Below, in pieces: positions 8,528-17,674 of a stretch of 25,000 bases of DNA. The notes beneath the pieces were generated by a model. That model was given only the letters and a program-made list of their open reading frames with translations. It ran no database searches and was not told where the DNA came from. Source of the DNA: Symbiodinium natans (lineage: Eukaryota; Sar; Dinophyceae; Suessiales; Symbiodiniaceae); the NCBI GenBank assembly GCA_905221605.1, contig CAJNDS010000002.1, positions 142,501 through 167,500 on the forward strand, written 5' to 3'. A program made the translations under genes and the position numbers. Position 1 is the first letter of the stretch; the number at the start of each line of letters is the position of its first letter.

Positions 8528-8700
8528 TTTAGGGTTTAGGGTTTAGGGTTTAGGGTTTAGGGTTTAGGGTTTAGGGTTTAGGGTTTAGGGTTTAGGGTTT
8601 AGGGTTTAGGGTTTAGGGTTTAGGGTTTAGGGTTAGGGTTTTGGGTTTAGGGTTTAGGGTCTAGGGTCTAGGGTTTAGGGTTTAGGGTTTAGGCTTCAGG
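8528..8700 (+). repeat. Telomeric array, 15 perfect units plus variants
   Basis: TTTAGGG x15 (8,528-8,632), then TTAGGG, TTTTGGG, TCTAGGG x2 and further TTTAGGG units. Variants cluster at the 3' end, as in a proximal telomere. Confidence 0.95.
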
Positions 8701-8725
8701 GTTGAGGGTTGGGATGTCCCCCCTC

Positions 8726-8792
8726 ATACTAATAGTCCACAATAGGAATGATAATCGGGGGTTCTATAACCCCTATTAAGGACTGTTCGTAG
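8726..8792. repeat. Foldback element with nested hairpin
   Basis: The arms 8,726-8,746 (ATACTAATAGTCCACAATAG) and 8,772-8,792 (reverse complement CTACGAACAGTCCTTAATAG) match at about 15 of 21 positions. A GGGGTT/AACCCC mini-hairpin with loop CTAT lies inside (8,758-8,773). It is placed between a TTTAGGG array and a CCCTAAA array. Confidence 0.6.
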
Positions 8793-8848
8793 AAAGGTAA
8801 ACATGCCAACCTGTAGCTCAGACCCCGATAAACCCCGAGACCGCAAAA

Positions 8849-8883
8849 CCCTAAACCCTAAACCCTAAACCCTAAACCCTAAA
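8849..8883 (-). repeat. Telomeric array, 5 CCCTAAA units
   Basis: Five perfect units followed by CCCTAGG. Confidence 0.95.
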
Positions 8884-9308
8884 CCCTAGGCCGCAGAACC
8901 CGACCCCTGCGACCTATTCCCTAAACCCTATATATTCTAAACCGCATCCAGAACCCCAAACTCTAAACCCACCCCCTAAGCCCTAAATGAACACTCTAAA
9001 CCCGAAGAACGAGAAAAGGCTAAACCCTAAACCCGAAACCCGAAACCCTAAACCCCCCAAACCTAAAAACTCTATCGACCCTAAATACTTGGTAGCCCGC
9101 AACAATCTGTTCATAAGGGTACCCTGTTTGGGGTTTAGGGTTTTGGGGTTTAGGGTTTAGGGTTTGGGGTGTTCGGGTTTGGGGTTTAGGGTTCAGCGCT
9201 TCGGGCCGGCTACTTGAGAAGGGAACTTGGAACCAAGACAAAAGGGGCAAAAGGGCACCTCTGGGCTGTCGCAACCCTAAACCCTAAAGCCTAAACCTAG
9301 ATGTGAAA

Positions 9309-9350
9309 CCCTAAACCCTAAACCCTAAACCCTAAACCCTAAACCCTAAA
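9309..9350 (-). repeat. Telomeric array, 6 CCCTAAA units
   Basis: Six perfect units, ending in CCCGAAA. Confidence 0.95.
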
Positions 9351-9455
9351 CCCGAAAGCGTCCTGGGTCCCCCCAAGGGAAGGCTTGCGGCAAGTGACGT
9401 GACAGCATCGGGCTGACTCCAGGGCTCTCCAATTTGGGGTTTCGAGCGCTTGGGG

Positions 9456-9532
9456 TTTAGGGTTTAGGGTTTAGGGTTTAGGGTTTAGGGTTTAGGGTTT
9501 GGGGTTTGGGGTTTGGGGTTTAGGGTTTAGGG
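9456..9532 (+). repeat. Telomeric array with a TTTGGGG run
   Basis: About six TTTAGGG units, then three TTTGGGG units in a row, then TTTAGGG again. Confidence 0.95.
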
Positions 9533-9611
9533 TTTGCGGTCTAGGGTTTTAGGGTCCGCCGACCCTGGCGGCGTGTTGGATGGGTTTGAGGAGGTGAAAA
9601 CCTCCTCCCTC

Positions 9612-9812
9612 TTTTGCGGGGGGGGGGGGGGTAGGGGGGTCGGTGCACAATTTTTTCGTGGAGGACCGCGCCACCCGCACAGCGTAAACAGGCGGTTCAG
9701 CACAGGGGGGCAGGGGCGCCCTCAGCAAAATCAGCGTTTTTCCGCACACCCCCCCCCACCCCCCCCCACACCCCCCCCCCTTCCCCCCCCCCACCCCCCC
9801 CCCCTCCCCCTT
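9612..9812. repeat. G-run / C-run low-complexity tract
   Basis: G runs of 12-14 near 9,618-9,632 are followed 110 bp later by about 60 bases of near-pure C (9,748-9,807) broken by single A or T. The two parts can pair with each other. Long frames on both strands (9,534-9,917 plus, 9,549-9,903 minus) are poly-Pro or poly-Gly translations of this tract and are rejected as genes. Confidence 0.85.
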
Positions 9813-10211
9813 TTTGGCTTGAGCTTGTCCTGGTGCTACCCCCTACCGCCCCCAAACGTTTCACAAAACTCTGCCGAGCAGGCTGGGATGATCTTCGAAC
9901 CATGCGAGCGGGTTTAGACCTCTCAACTATGCTCCAGCAGGGTCGGCGGCTTGAGCCGGAGGCTCTTAATTTAGGGTTTGGGGGTTGAGGGTTTCGGGGG
10001 CTTAGGAGGCTGGGGGGCTTATGGGGTACAGGGTTTCAGGTTGAGGGATTTAAGTTGTGACGGCTTAGGATTCAAAGCTCCAACGCGCGACTGAGCGATA
10101 TTTGGGATTTTCGGGTGTAAGCATGTCTCGAAGCCTAGACCGAAGAGCAACATTAAACCGCAAACCCCAACTCCTAAAGCCTGTAAACCTTGGGAAAAAT
10201 CAGGCTACGGG

Positions 10212-10252
10212 TAGCCCTTTTTGTGGCTTAAAGGGGCTGACAAGGGAACCTA
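10212..10252 (+). repeat. Dispersed repeat, copy 1
   Basis: GCCCTTTTTGTGGCTTAAAG followed by GGGCTGACAAGGGA. It matches 12,952-12,985 at roughly 28 of 33 positions. Confidence 0.6.
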
Positions 10253-10306
10253 GCCTAGCCCTAAACCCTAGCCCTAAACCCTAAACCCTAACCCTAAACA
10301 TTGAAG

Positions 10307-10365
10307 GCTTAATACACCCCATATTAAGGGCAAACGAAACTGCCCCTTATGAACTCTGGGGTCCT
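10307..10365. repeat. Weak foldback
   Basis: ACCCCATATTAAGGGCA (about 10,315-10,331) pairs imperfectly with TGCCCCTTATGAACTCTGGGG (about 10,342-10,362). The arms contain several mismatches, so this may be chance. Confidence 0.35.
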
Positions 10366-10502
10366 CGAAGCTGTCAACTTCCTATCCAGGGACTCTCTCC
10401 CATTATTCGCTACGCATGCAGTTCCGCTTCATCGAACTACGCGCCCGGCTCGTGCAAGACGTCCAAGACCCAATCGCGTTTGGGGTTTGGGGTTTGGGGT
10501 TA

Positions 10503-10585
10503 AAACCCTAAACCCTAAACCCTAAGCCCTAAGCCCTAAACCCTAAACCCTAAACCCAAAACCCAAGGGTTTAGGGTTTAGGCAC
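10503..10585. repeat. Head-to-head telomeric blocks (CCCTAAA then TTTAGGG)
   Basis: About seven CCCTAAA or CCCTAAG units (10,505-10,560) meet GGGTTTAGGGTTTAGG (10,566-10,581) with almost no spacer. This is the tightest orientation switch in the window. Confidence 0.85.
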
Positions 10586-10742
10586 AAGTAGGTGGCGCCT
10601 CTGAAGCCTGAAATTAGCAAAGCCGAAGACCTGATCATAAGGTACCCAGGGTACATGATTCATGATGAATCACCAACGCGAGCGCCCGAAACGCACGTTA
10701 TCCCTAGCCCTTCTCTCCACATCTCAACCCACATACTATAGA

Positions 10743-10855
10743 AACCCTAAACCCTAAACCCTAAACCCTTAACCCCAAACCCCAAACCCCAAACCCTAAC
10801 CCTGAACCCTGAACCCTGAACCCTGAACCCTGAACCCTGAACCCTAAACCCTAAA
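10743..10855 (-). repeat. Telomeric array with six CCCTGAA variants
   Basis: CCCTAAA and CCCCAAA units, then six consecutive CCCTGAA (10,800-10,841), then CCCTAAA again. Confidence 0.95.
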
Positions 10856-11188
10856 CTCCGAACTGAAGCCTTCCAGTGCCTTGCACTACCCGGTATTCAC
10901 ATGGCACCCAAAAACCTGCAGGAGCCGCGCTTCGCGATGCACATGGATCAAAGAAGACCTGCCCAAGATGGGTGTAGGGTTTAGGGTTTAGGGTTTTTAG
11001 GGTTTAGGGTTTAGGGCTAGGACCCAAGATGGGAGTCTGGACAGTGGGGAGGGAGGTGGGGGCTTGCCCACGATAGCGTCGGTTTCTATAGAGTTGAGGG
11101 CTTTCAGGGTCCCTTTGCGGCTCTCGGAAGTCATGACAAGCAGAGTCCTCTGGCCCCGAAGCTCTCTGCCCCTTGAACCTGGCTAGAA

Positions 11189-11290
11189 GGGTTTAGGGTT
11201 TTGGGGTTGGGGTTTCGGGTTTAGGGTTTAGGGTTTAGGGGTTGGGGTTGAGGGTTTAGGGCTGAGGGTTTGGGGTTTAGAGTTTAGGGG
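11189..11290 (+). repeat. Variant-rich TTTAGGG block
   Basis: TTTAGGG units with GTTGGGG, GTTGAGG and TTTCGGG variants. Confidence 0.85.
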
Positions 11291-11403
11291 TACACCTATA
11301 AGCTCAACGGTAACGTTCCATTCCAGCCTTCCGGCTTCCCCATAAGCCCCTGAAACCCTCAACCTCCTAAGCACGAATCTCCCAAACCCGAAGGGCCTAA
11401 GGG

Positions 11404-11480
11404 CCCATGGAGTATATACTTGGGCCTTAAAGGGGTTCATATGTAGTAGCTTTAGGGCGCAAGTATGTACAAATGGGTAC
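11404..11480. repeat. Foldback element, copy B
   Basis: The left arm 11,404-11,432 (CCCATGGAGTATATACTTGG, then GCCTTAAAG) pairs with the right arm 11,450-11,480, whose reverse complement is GTACCCATTTGTACATACTT followed by GCGCCCTAAAG. About 23 of 28 positions match and the loop is 17 nt. It lies between a TTTAGGG block and a CCCTAAA block, like copies A and C. Confidence 0.85.
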
Positions 11481-11989
11481 AGGGACCCAAACCCAAACCC
11501 TAAACCCTAAACCCTGAAAGTGCCTCGCAGTAGTGCCAGAGCTGCTAGAATGCTCAGGTGCCGAGCCACAGCGCCGTTGCAGTTCACGTCGCAGCCTTGG
11601 GCGTCTAGGGTTTAGGGTTTAGGGTTTAGGGTTTGGGGTTTGGGGTTTAGGGCTGGGGATTGGGGATTTTGGATTGGGGTTTGGGGATGGGGGCTCTTTA
11701 GAGGGAATTGGGGCTTCAGGTCGTGTAGGGCTTAAGGTTCATAGCCTAAACCCAAACCCTAGATCCCGAAACCCGAAACCCCTGACTCGCTAAACCCTAT
11801 ACATCCCCAAAGCTCTTTCATCCCGAAATCCCTAAAAAATATAGAGCGTAGGGTTTGGGGTTTGGGGTTTAGGGTCTAGAGATAATCCCTACCGGGAGCC
11901 AGGACATCCGAAAGAGCAGGGAGGAGGGGAGGAGGTTGAGGCATCGGTGAAATGGGATGTGCAAATCGGCGCCCATGACTTCAACGCCC

Positions 11990-12058
11990 ACTGGGTTTAG
12001 GGTTTAGGGTTTAGGGTTCAGGGTCTGGGGTTTAGGGTTTAGGTTTTAGGGTTTAGGG
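11990..12058 (+). repeat. Telomeric array, about 9 units
   Basis: TTTAGGG units with TTCAGGG and TCTGGGG variants. Confidence 0.9.
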
Positions 12059-12234
12059 TGACATCTTGTCTCAAGCAGCAGTTTGGCAACGCCGTGAGCC
12101 CTCGTTTGCAGTTGGGCTGAAGATCGCTGGGGGGAATCTTGCCGAGGACATGTGCGGGAGGGGCTACCCTAAACCCTAAACCCTAAAACCTCCTGCGCGA
12201 TGTCCTGCCAGGTCTGGCTTTGTCTGTGCGGCCC

Positions 12235-12290
12235 AAAACCCTAAACCCTAAACCCTAAACCCTAAACGCTAAACCCTAAACCCTCCACCC
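12235..12290 (-). repeat. Telomeric array, about 8 units
   Basis: CCCTAAA with one CGCTAAA and one CCCTCCA. Confidence 0.9.
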
Positions 12291-12573
12291 TAAACCGCTC
12301 ATGTTCGGCTGCAAGCATCTGCTTGGCTGCGTGCCCGGCTGCTTGCGCCAGGCCGCAGCACCGAAAGAATTCTGCAGATTCAGGGTTTAGGGTTTAGGCT
12401 CAATTAGGGTGGGGTTCGGGTCTGTGGGCACCCTCTTGCAATACAAAAAGGCATCCAACAGAGTTGGGGTTCAGGTTTTGGGGCTTGGGGTTCGTTACCC
12501 TAAGCCCTACATCACAAACCAAACATGATCACTTCTCCCATGTATGATCCTTGTGTGCAGTGCCCTAGACATA

Positions 12574-12760
12574 CCCTAAACCCTAAACCCTAAACCCTAA
12601 ACCCTAAGCCCTAAGCCCTAAGCCCTAAGCCCTAAGCCCTATAAGCCGTATAAGCCGTATAAGCCGTATAAGCCCTATAAGCCCTATAAGCCCTATAAGC
12701 CCTACAAGCCCTATAAGCCCTATAAGCCCTAAACCTAAACCCTAAACCCTAAACCCTGCT
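12574..12760 (-). repeat. Telomere array converting into CCCTAAG and a 9-base variant
   Basis: In order: four CCCTAAA, five CCCTAAG (12,602-12,636), ten 9-base units (CCCTATAAG or CCGTATAAG, one CCCTACAAG; 12,637-12,726), then CCCTAAA again. The three CCGTATAAG copies are adjacent, which shows amplification by unit duplication. Confidence 0.95.
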
Positions 12761-12951
12761 TGAGGGCTTAGGGATGTTTGGGGTTTAGGGGGTGTGGACA
12801 TGAAGAAAGGGGTTCCCTCTGAGATAAGCTACGATTCAAGGGCCCCGGTATGGTCAAGAGCTCGATCTCGGAGTAACCTAAGAATTCAAGGGTAGTAAAG
12901 GGTTTCGGGTTTAGGGAATGGGTCTAGGGTCAGGGTTTAAGGTTTAGGGTT

Positions 12952-12985
12952 TGCCCTTTTTGTGTTTGAAGGGGATGACAAGGGA
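12952..12985 (+). repeat. Dispersed repeat, copy 2
   Basis: GCCCTTTTTGTGTTTGAAGG followed by GGATGACAAGGGA. It is related to 10,212-10,252, and both lie just outside telomere-like blocks. Confidence 0.6.
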
Positions 12986-13025
12986 CGAGAGCAAGGGATC
13001 CCTGAATAATTGGGTGGGGGGGGGT

Positions 13026-13100
13026 TCGGGTTTAGGGTTTAGGGTTTAGGGTTAAGGGTTCAGGGTTTAGGGTTTAGGGTTTCGGGTTTAGGGTTTAGGA
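13026..13100 (+). repeat. TTTAGGG block
   Basis: About ten TTTAGGG, TTAAGGG, TTCAGGG and TTTCGGG units following a G run. Confidence 0.9.
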
Positions 13101-13560
13101 TACCCCCAAAATTGGACCCCGGACTTCCGAAACACTCCACAACCTCCTTTGCAGCCGGGGGTGCCATAGAGAGCAGGGTTGCTCTTCTCGCATTGCTGAG
13201 TGTACTGGGTCTCACGGCCTCATCTGCTTCATGGTTGATCAAAAACCAGCGGTTTCTGAGGGGCATATCCGTTTTGAGAATATGGCACGACCAAGCCCAT
13301 TCGTACTCCGAACCCTTACTCCTAAACCCTGAACCACAGCCACAAAGCCGAACTCTCGACGAACGCACTTGAGAAACCTTGCCCGACTTGAACGAGGCGT
13401 TGGACCGTCTCCGCCCTTTCAAAAATCAATCCAGTCTTGTTATATAGGGCTTTTGGCATGAGCCGTGTAATTCATGCGTGCAAGTGCTGCAACCAAAAAA
13501 ATCAGGCTTGGGTCGCGTATCCCTCCCTCCACGTCCAAACATACCAGGGGCAGAAGATCT
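13101..13560. other. Unique island with overlapping open frames on both strands
   Basis: A plus-strand frame (13,112-13,372) encodes a possible membrane segment (VALLALLSVLGLTASSASWL). The minus-strand frame (13,060-13,422) reads, among others, HILKTDMPLRNRWFLINHEA and SNARRATLLSMAPPAAKEVV. Both have some protein texture and they overlap, so at most one can be genuine. The minus frame ends in telomere-repeat peptide (NPKPETLNPKP), which argues that it is not an intact gene. It could be a captured exon fragment. Confidence 0.25.
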
Positions 13561-13744
13561 ATGCGACCCCAAACCCTAAACTCCAAACCCCAAACCCCAA
13601 ACCCTAAACCCTACACCCCAAACCCTAAACCCTAACACCCGTTCCAAGGGGGAGCTGCGGCATGAACTGTCCACAGAGTCGTGCCACAGGGTCGACACTA
13701 AACTTCACCCTATGCACTAAACCCTCAACCCTCATCCCTTACAG

Positions 13745-13835
13745 TTTAGGGTTTAGGGTTTAGGGTTTAGGGTTTAGGGTTTAGGGTTTAGGGTTTAGGG
13801 TTTAGGGTTTAGGGTTTAGGGTTTAGGGTTTAGGG
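13745..13835 (+). repeat. Telomeric array, 13 perfect TTTAGGG units
   Basis: Thirteen uninterrupted units. It is divergent from the CCCTAAA block at 13,563-13,640. Confidence 0.95.
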
Positions 13836-14129
13836 TTCATCAATAAAACCCCCCCCCAACCCCCGCCCCCCCACCCCACTCCCACGTTAAACACCAAGCC
13901 CCAAATGTTTAAGGCCCATAAACCCAAACCCTAAGGGTTTAATTAGGGTTTAGGGTTTGGGGTTTGGGGTTTGGGGTTTAGGGTTTAGGGTTTAGGGTTA
14001 AAACCCAACTTACTTCCTTGGGGCCGTGCAGGTCATGAAGACCTTCTTTGCGCAGTAGGCGTTGCACTTCTCCAGGGTACATCGCCTGTTTACTTCCTTA
14101 AGGTTCCCTAAACCCTAAACCCTCCTTTA

Positions 14130-14490
14130 AGGACCCCATAACTGTGGCGAAGGACCGGGAGTGTGAGCGGGAGTGAGCAGAAGCTTTGAGTTTAGATGTG
14201 CCTGCAATGTGCCTGCACACAAGGCCCCACACCCCCCAACTGCTCTGAAACCCACGGCCCTACGCACCGCCAGTCCCCAAGACAAAAAACCCACACCCCC
14301 ACAACCAAGAAAAAGCAAAACCCAAAAACAATAAGACCCAACACCCTAGAAGCCCCGCAAACCCAAACAAACCTAGGAGCCCTAAAGCCCGCAAGACCCA
14401 AAACCCTACACATTGTTGAGCCCTCAACCCAGGTCCTGATGAAGGCTTCGTGTGGTTCGGGTGAGGTTCTTACGGGACCTGCGTGGTCTT
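14130..14490. other. Spacer, C/A-rich, no gene
   Basis: Pseudo-telomeric words (ACCCAAA, CCCTAGA, CCCGCAA) continue through 14,230-14,410 and explain the Pro/Thr/Lys-rich frame on the plus strand and the Gly/Val-rich frames on the minus strand. No recognisable gene is present. Confidence 0.5.
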
Positions 14491-14509
14491 GGGTTTAGGA
14501 TTTAGAGTT

Positions 14510-14606
14510 TACTATACTCCCCTCAGAACCTTAAAAACATAATGTTCTTCAATATCCTCTTGGGTTTTATATGAACCAAAAAACTCCCAGGGGGGATATA
14601 GTTTAG
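14510..14606. repeat. Foldback element with short arms
   Basis: ACTATACTCCCCTCAG (from 14,511) and the reverse complement of the GGGGGGATATAGTTT at 14,590-14,604 match over about 16 bp. The interior of about 60 nt is AT-rich and pairs poorly. Confidence 0.5.
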
Positions 14607-14656
14607 GGCTTAGGTTGTAGTCTCAGAACCTGAAGCCGAACCCGCCACATCCCCGG

Positions 14657-14698
14657 TTTAGGGTTTAGGGTTTAGGGTTTAGGGTTTAGGGTTTAGGG
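14657..14698 (+). repeat. Telomeric array, 6 perfect TTTAGGG units
   Basis: Six uninterrupted units. Confidence 0.95.
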
Positions 14699-14818
14699 AC
14701 GGGGTCCCACAATGTCACCTCATTCCCTTTCTTCGGTATTTTTTCCGGGGTGTAGGGACTCTTAGAGTTCGGGTTGTTCAGAGTTTCGGGCGTCGGGTCT
14801 TGCAAACTAACAAGGCTT

Positions 14819-14943
14819 CCTAAACCCTAAACCCTAAACCCTAAACCCTGAACCCTGAACCCTGAACCCTGAACCCTAAACCCTAAACCCTAAACCCTAA
14901 ACCCTAAACCCTAAACCCTACACCCTAAACCCTAAACCCTAAA
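14819..14943 (-). repeat. Telomeric array, about 17 units with a CCCTGAA run
   Basis: CCCTAAA x3-4, four consecutive CCCTGAA, then CCCTAAA with one CCCTACA. Confidence 0.95.
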
Positions 14944-15056
14944 TAATGGGGTCGCTCTTTTTGCCTGGGCTGCTGGGGCACCTTGCACGGCGGAGTACGG
15001 TTTTGGGTTTAGGGTCTTAGGGTTTAAGGTTTAGGGGTTGAGGGCATAGCTTAGGG

Positions 15057-15133
15057 TTTAGGGTTTAGGGTTTAGGGTTTAGGGTTTAGGGTTTAGGGTT
15101 TAGGGTTTAGGGTTTAGGGTTTAGGGTTTAGGG
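15057..15133 (+). repeat. Telomeric array, 11 perfect TTTAGGG units
   Basis: Eleven units flanked on both sides by a GGGCATAG(T/C)TTA word (15,043 and 15,131), which suggests the array expanded inside a duplicated flank. Confidence 0.95.
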
Positions 15134-15236
15134 CATAGTCTTAAGGTTTAGGGCCCTGAGCCCCCAAAACTCTGAACTAAGTTTCCCTCTACCCTACACC
15201 CTAAACCCCCAACCCCTGCGCGCCCTTAAACACCCG

Positions 15237-15335
15237 CCAAACCCTAAACCCTAAACCCCAAACCCCAAACCCCAAACCCCAAACCCCAAACCCTAAACCC
15301 TAAACCTAAACCCTAAACCCTAAACCCTGAACCCC
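15237..15335 (-). repeat. Telomeric array with five CCCCAAA variants
   Basis: CCCTAAA, then about five CCCCAAA in a row, then CCCTAAA. Confidence 0.95.
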
Positions 15336-15670
15336 AAACGGCCCCCCCAAAAAAGAAAACAGGTCCCCAGGCTGCTCCCGTGTGATGCCCGCAGAGAACA
15401 TCTGCGCCTCAACTTGCGGATGAGGGTTCAGGGTTTAGGGTTTAGGTTTTAGGGTTTAGGGTTTAGGGCTTAGGGTTTCGGGTTTAGGGTGTAGGGTTTC
15501 TTACTACAGTCCAAGCTGTGGATTTGAATCGTGGCGTGCCGTGGAGGTGAACCCTGCGAGCCCTAAAATACCTGACGATGGCAACCCTAAGCTCAAAATC
15601 CGAAACCCGAAGCCCCAATCCGCTAAACCTGACGGTGTGGGATTTACGGTTTACAGGGTAAACCAAAAAA

Positions 15671-15775
15671 CCCTAAACCCTAAACCCTAAACCCTAAACC
15701 CTAAACCCTAAACCCTAAACCCTAAACCCTAAACCCTAAACCCTAAACCCTAAACCCTAAACCCTAAACCCTAAA
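15671..15775 (-). repeat. Telomeric array, 15 perfect CCCTAAA units
   Basis: Fifteen uninterrupted units. Confidence 0.95.
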
Positions 15776-16239
15776 CGCCCAAAAAACCGAGCCAAGGCGC
15801 CCTGGACTCCTGGAGGTAGTTGTACCGCCTCGTGGGATCCTCCTGGCTTGCCGTGGGGCAGCTCTAGGGCGTTCAGGGTTTCTGGTTTAGGGTTTGGGGT
15901 TTGGGGTTTGGGGGGGGGGGGGTTCAGGTTTAGAGTTTAGGGTTTAGGGCTTAGGGTTTGGGGTTTGGGGTTTAGGTGTCAGGACAACATCCTGGCTTGG
16001 GTTCGGGTTCGGGGTTGCTGCTTTTGGGGGCTAAGGCCTCCGGAAGGGAGCAATCCTAAACCCAAAACCCAACACCCTAAGCCCTAAGCCCTAGGCCCTA
16101 ACAGTAAACCCTAACCCAAAACATGCCCGAGGCGCGGAGAGACATTGACTCGAGTCCTTGGAGATGGTCGTAGGGTTCCGGCTTAGCTTAGGGTCTAGGG
16201 TTTAGGGTTTAGGGTTTAGGGTTTCGGGTTTAGGGCTTC

Positions 16240-16800
16240 ATGTTGGACTCGCTTTGGTGTGGGGGCCCCGCCCCCGCCCCCCCCCCCCCCCCAAACAATT
16301 TTGGGGTTTTCGGGGATCCTTAATAATGTGGGATGGGGCTGGGACGGAGGCTGGGGGTAGGGCGGCTAGGGGTCGAGGGTTGAGGGGAAGCCTTGAAGCT
16401 TGAGGGTCTAAGCTTTCCAGGCTTTGTAGCTCCACGGTCGCCGGGGCTCCGCATTAATGCGGACCACCGAAACAACTTGCTATAGCGAATCAGGGCAGCT
16501 CGTGGGCTACTCCCTTGGGAAATTGTTTGGGGGCCTGCTTCGTAATGAAATTTTGCAAGGATTTAAATAAGGCTGGACACCAAAAAATCCGGAGTTTCTT
16601 ATCCAAAACTTTTTTTAGTTTTTGGCTCCCCGGCCCCCCGCCCTTCAACCCCAGCCGGGACAACATCGCATAATTGTGAACCCCCCTAAACAATGGGGGG
16701 TTCTGTATAAGCGGATCGGAAAATCGCATAATCGTGGTCCCATCCACTAAAGCCAGTCCAACATTAGGGCTTCAGAAAGGACTGTTGTGAGTAGGGTCTA
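16240..16800. other. Unique spacer with palindromes, no confident gene
   Basis: It contains a C run of about 15 (near 16,277-16,292), a perfect 16-bp palindrome TCCGCATTAATGCGGA (16,448-16,463) and a hairpin at 16,678-16,703. A minus-strand frame (16,490-16,747) crosses the hairpin and shows no recognisable domain, so I do not call it a gene. Confidence 0.5.
16665..16737. repeat. Perfect hairpin flanked by direct repeats
   Basis: GAACCCCCC and GGGGGGTTC (16,678-16,703) pair perfectly around the loop TAAACAAT. On each side is ATCGCATAATTGTG / ATCGCATAATCGTG (16,665-16,678 and 16,723-16,736), differing by one base. Confidence 0.75.
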
Positions 16801-16958
16801 GGTTTGGGGGTTTAGGGTTTAGGGTTTGGGGTTTAGGGTTCGGTCTTAGGGTTCAGCGGTTCTGTGCTGCCCTCCCCCTCCCTCCCCCGGAACTTCTAAA
16901 AACCTACCAAGCACCTAAGAAGCCCAATGCGAAGCCCTAAAACCCGGAAACCACAACT

Positions 16959-17229
16959 CCCTAAACCCTAAACCCTAAACCCTAAACCCTAAACCCTAAA
17001 CCCTAAACCCTAAACCCTAAACCCTAAACAGTAAACCCTAAACCCTAAACCCTAAACCCTAAACCCTAAACCCTAAACCCTAAACCCTAAACCCTAAACC
17101 CTAAACCCCTAAACCCGTAAACCCGTAAACCCTAGCCCAAAACCCTAAACCCTGAACCCCTGACCCCTAAACCCAAAACCCTAAACCCTGACCCCTAAAC
17201 CCAAAACCCTAAACCCTGAACCCTGAACC
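16959..17229 (-). repeat. Longest telomeric array: 21 units plus variant tail
   Basis: CCCTAAA from 16,959 to 17,105 (21 units, one CAGTAAA). It is followed by CCCCTAAA, CCCGTAAA and a duplicated block of about 33 bp with CCCCTGACCCCTAAACCCAA near 17,155-17,215. Confidence 0.95.
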
Positions 17230-17305
17230 AGTCCTCGCTCGACCCTGTAAACCGTAAGGCTGAGGGCTTCACCAGTTCCCGGGCCCCTATCGTGTTTAGA
17301 GTGAA

Positions 17306-17354
17306 CCCTAAACCCTAAACCCTAAACCCTAAACCCTAAACCCTAAACCCTAAA
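17306..17354 (-). repeat. Telomeric array, 7 perfect CCCTAAA units
   Basis: Seven units. The next array (17,457) is in the opposite orientation. Confidence 0.95.
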
Positions 17355-17456
17355 CCCTTTGGCGGCCGAGGCTCTCCCCCCCAAACCTCGCAGCCGAACA
17401 TGCAACAGAGATATTCTCGGCACTCCGGATCCCAGTCCTTTTCGGGCTGTTAAGGG

Positions 17457-17540
17457 TTTAGGGTTTAGGGTTTAGGGTTTAGGGTTTAGGGTTTAGGGTT
17501 TAGGGTTTAGGGTTTAGGGTTTAGGGTTTAGGGTTTAGGG
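17457..17540 (+). repeat. Telomeric array, 12 perfect TTTAGGG units
   Basis: Twelve uninterrupted units upstream of foldback copy C. Confidence 0.95.
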
Positions 17541-17674
17541 TTTCTACAAGTTGAGTGTTTTAGGAGTTTAGGGTGCCCCCAAGGGTACGTAGGGGTTGAA
17601 GCGTAGAGAGCATGAGTGGTGCAAGCTTTGAGGGAGCTGGAAACTCAGGTTGCGGTTACCCAAAAAAAGTCCAC

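Noticed and set aside
9808-9828. TTTTTGGCTTGAGCTTG as a spliced-leader match
   Set aside because: It differs from the leader in the critical GGCTCAAG end (GGCTTGAG) and lies in low-complexity sequence.
9534-9917. Proline-rich 127-codon frame and glycine-rich frames opposite
   Set aside because: They translate C and G homopolymer tracts. Homopolymer lengths are also error-prone, so the frames are unreliable.
14127-14498. Open frames with PKTHTPTTKKKQ-type or Gly/Val-rich peptides
   Set aside because: They are translations of degenerate telomere-like C/A-rich sequence on either strand.
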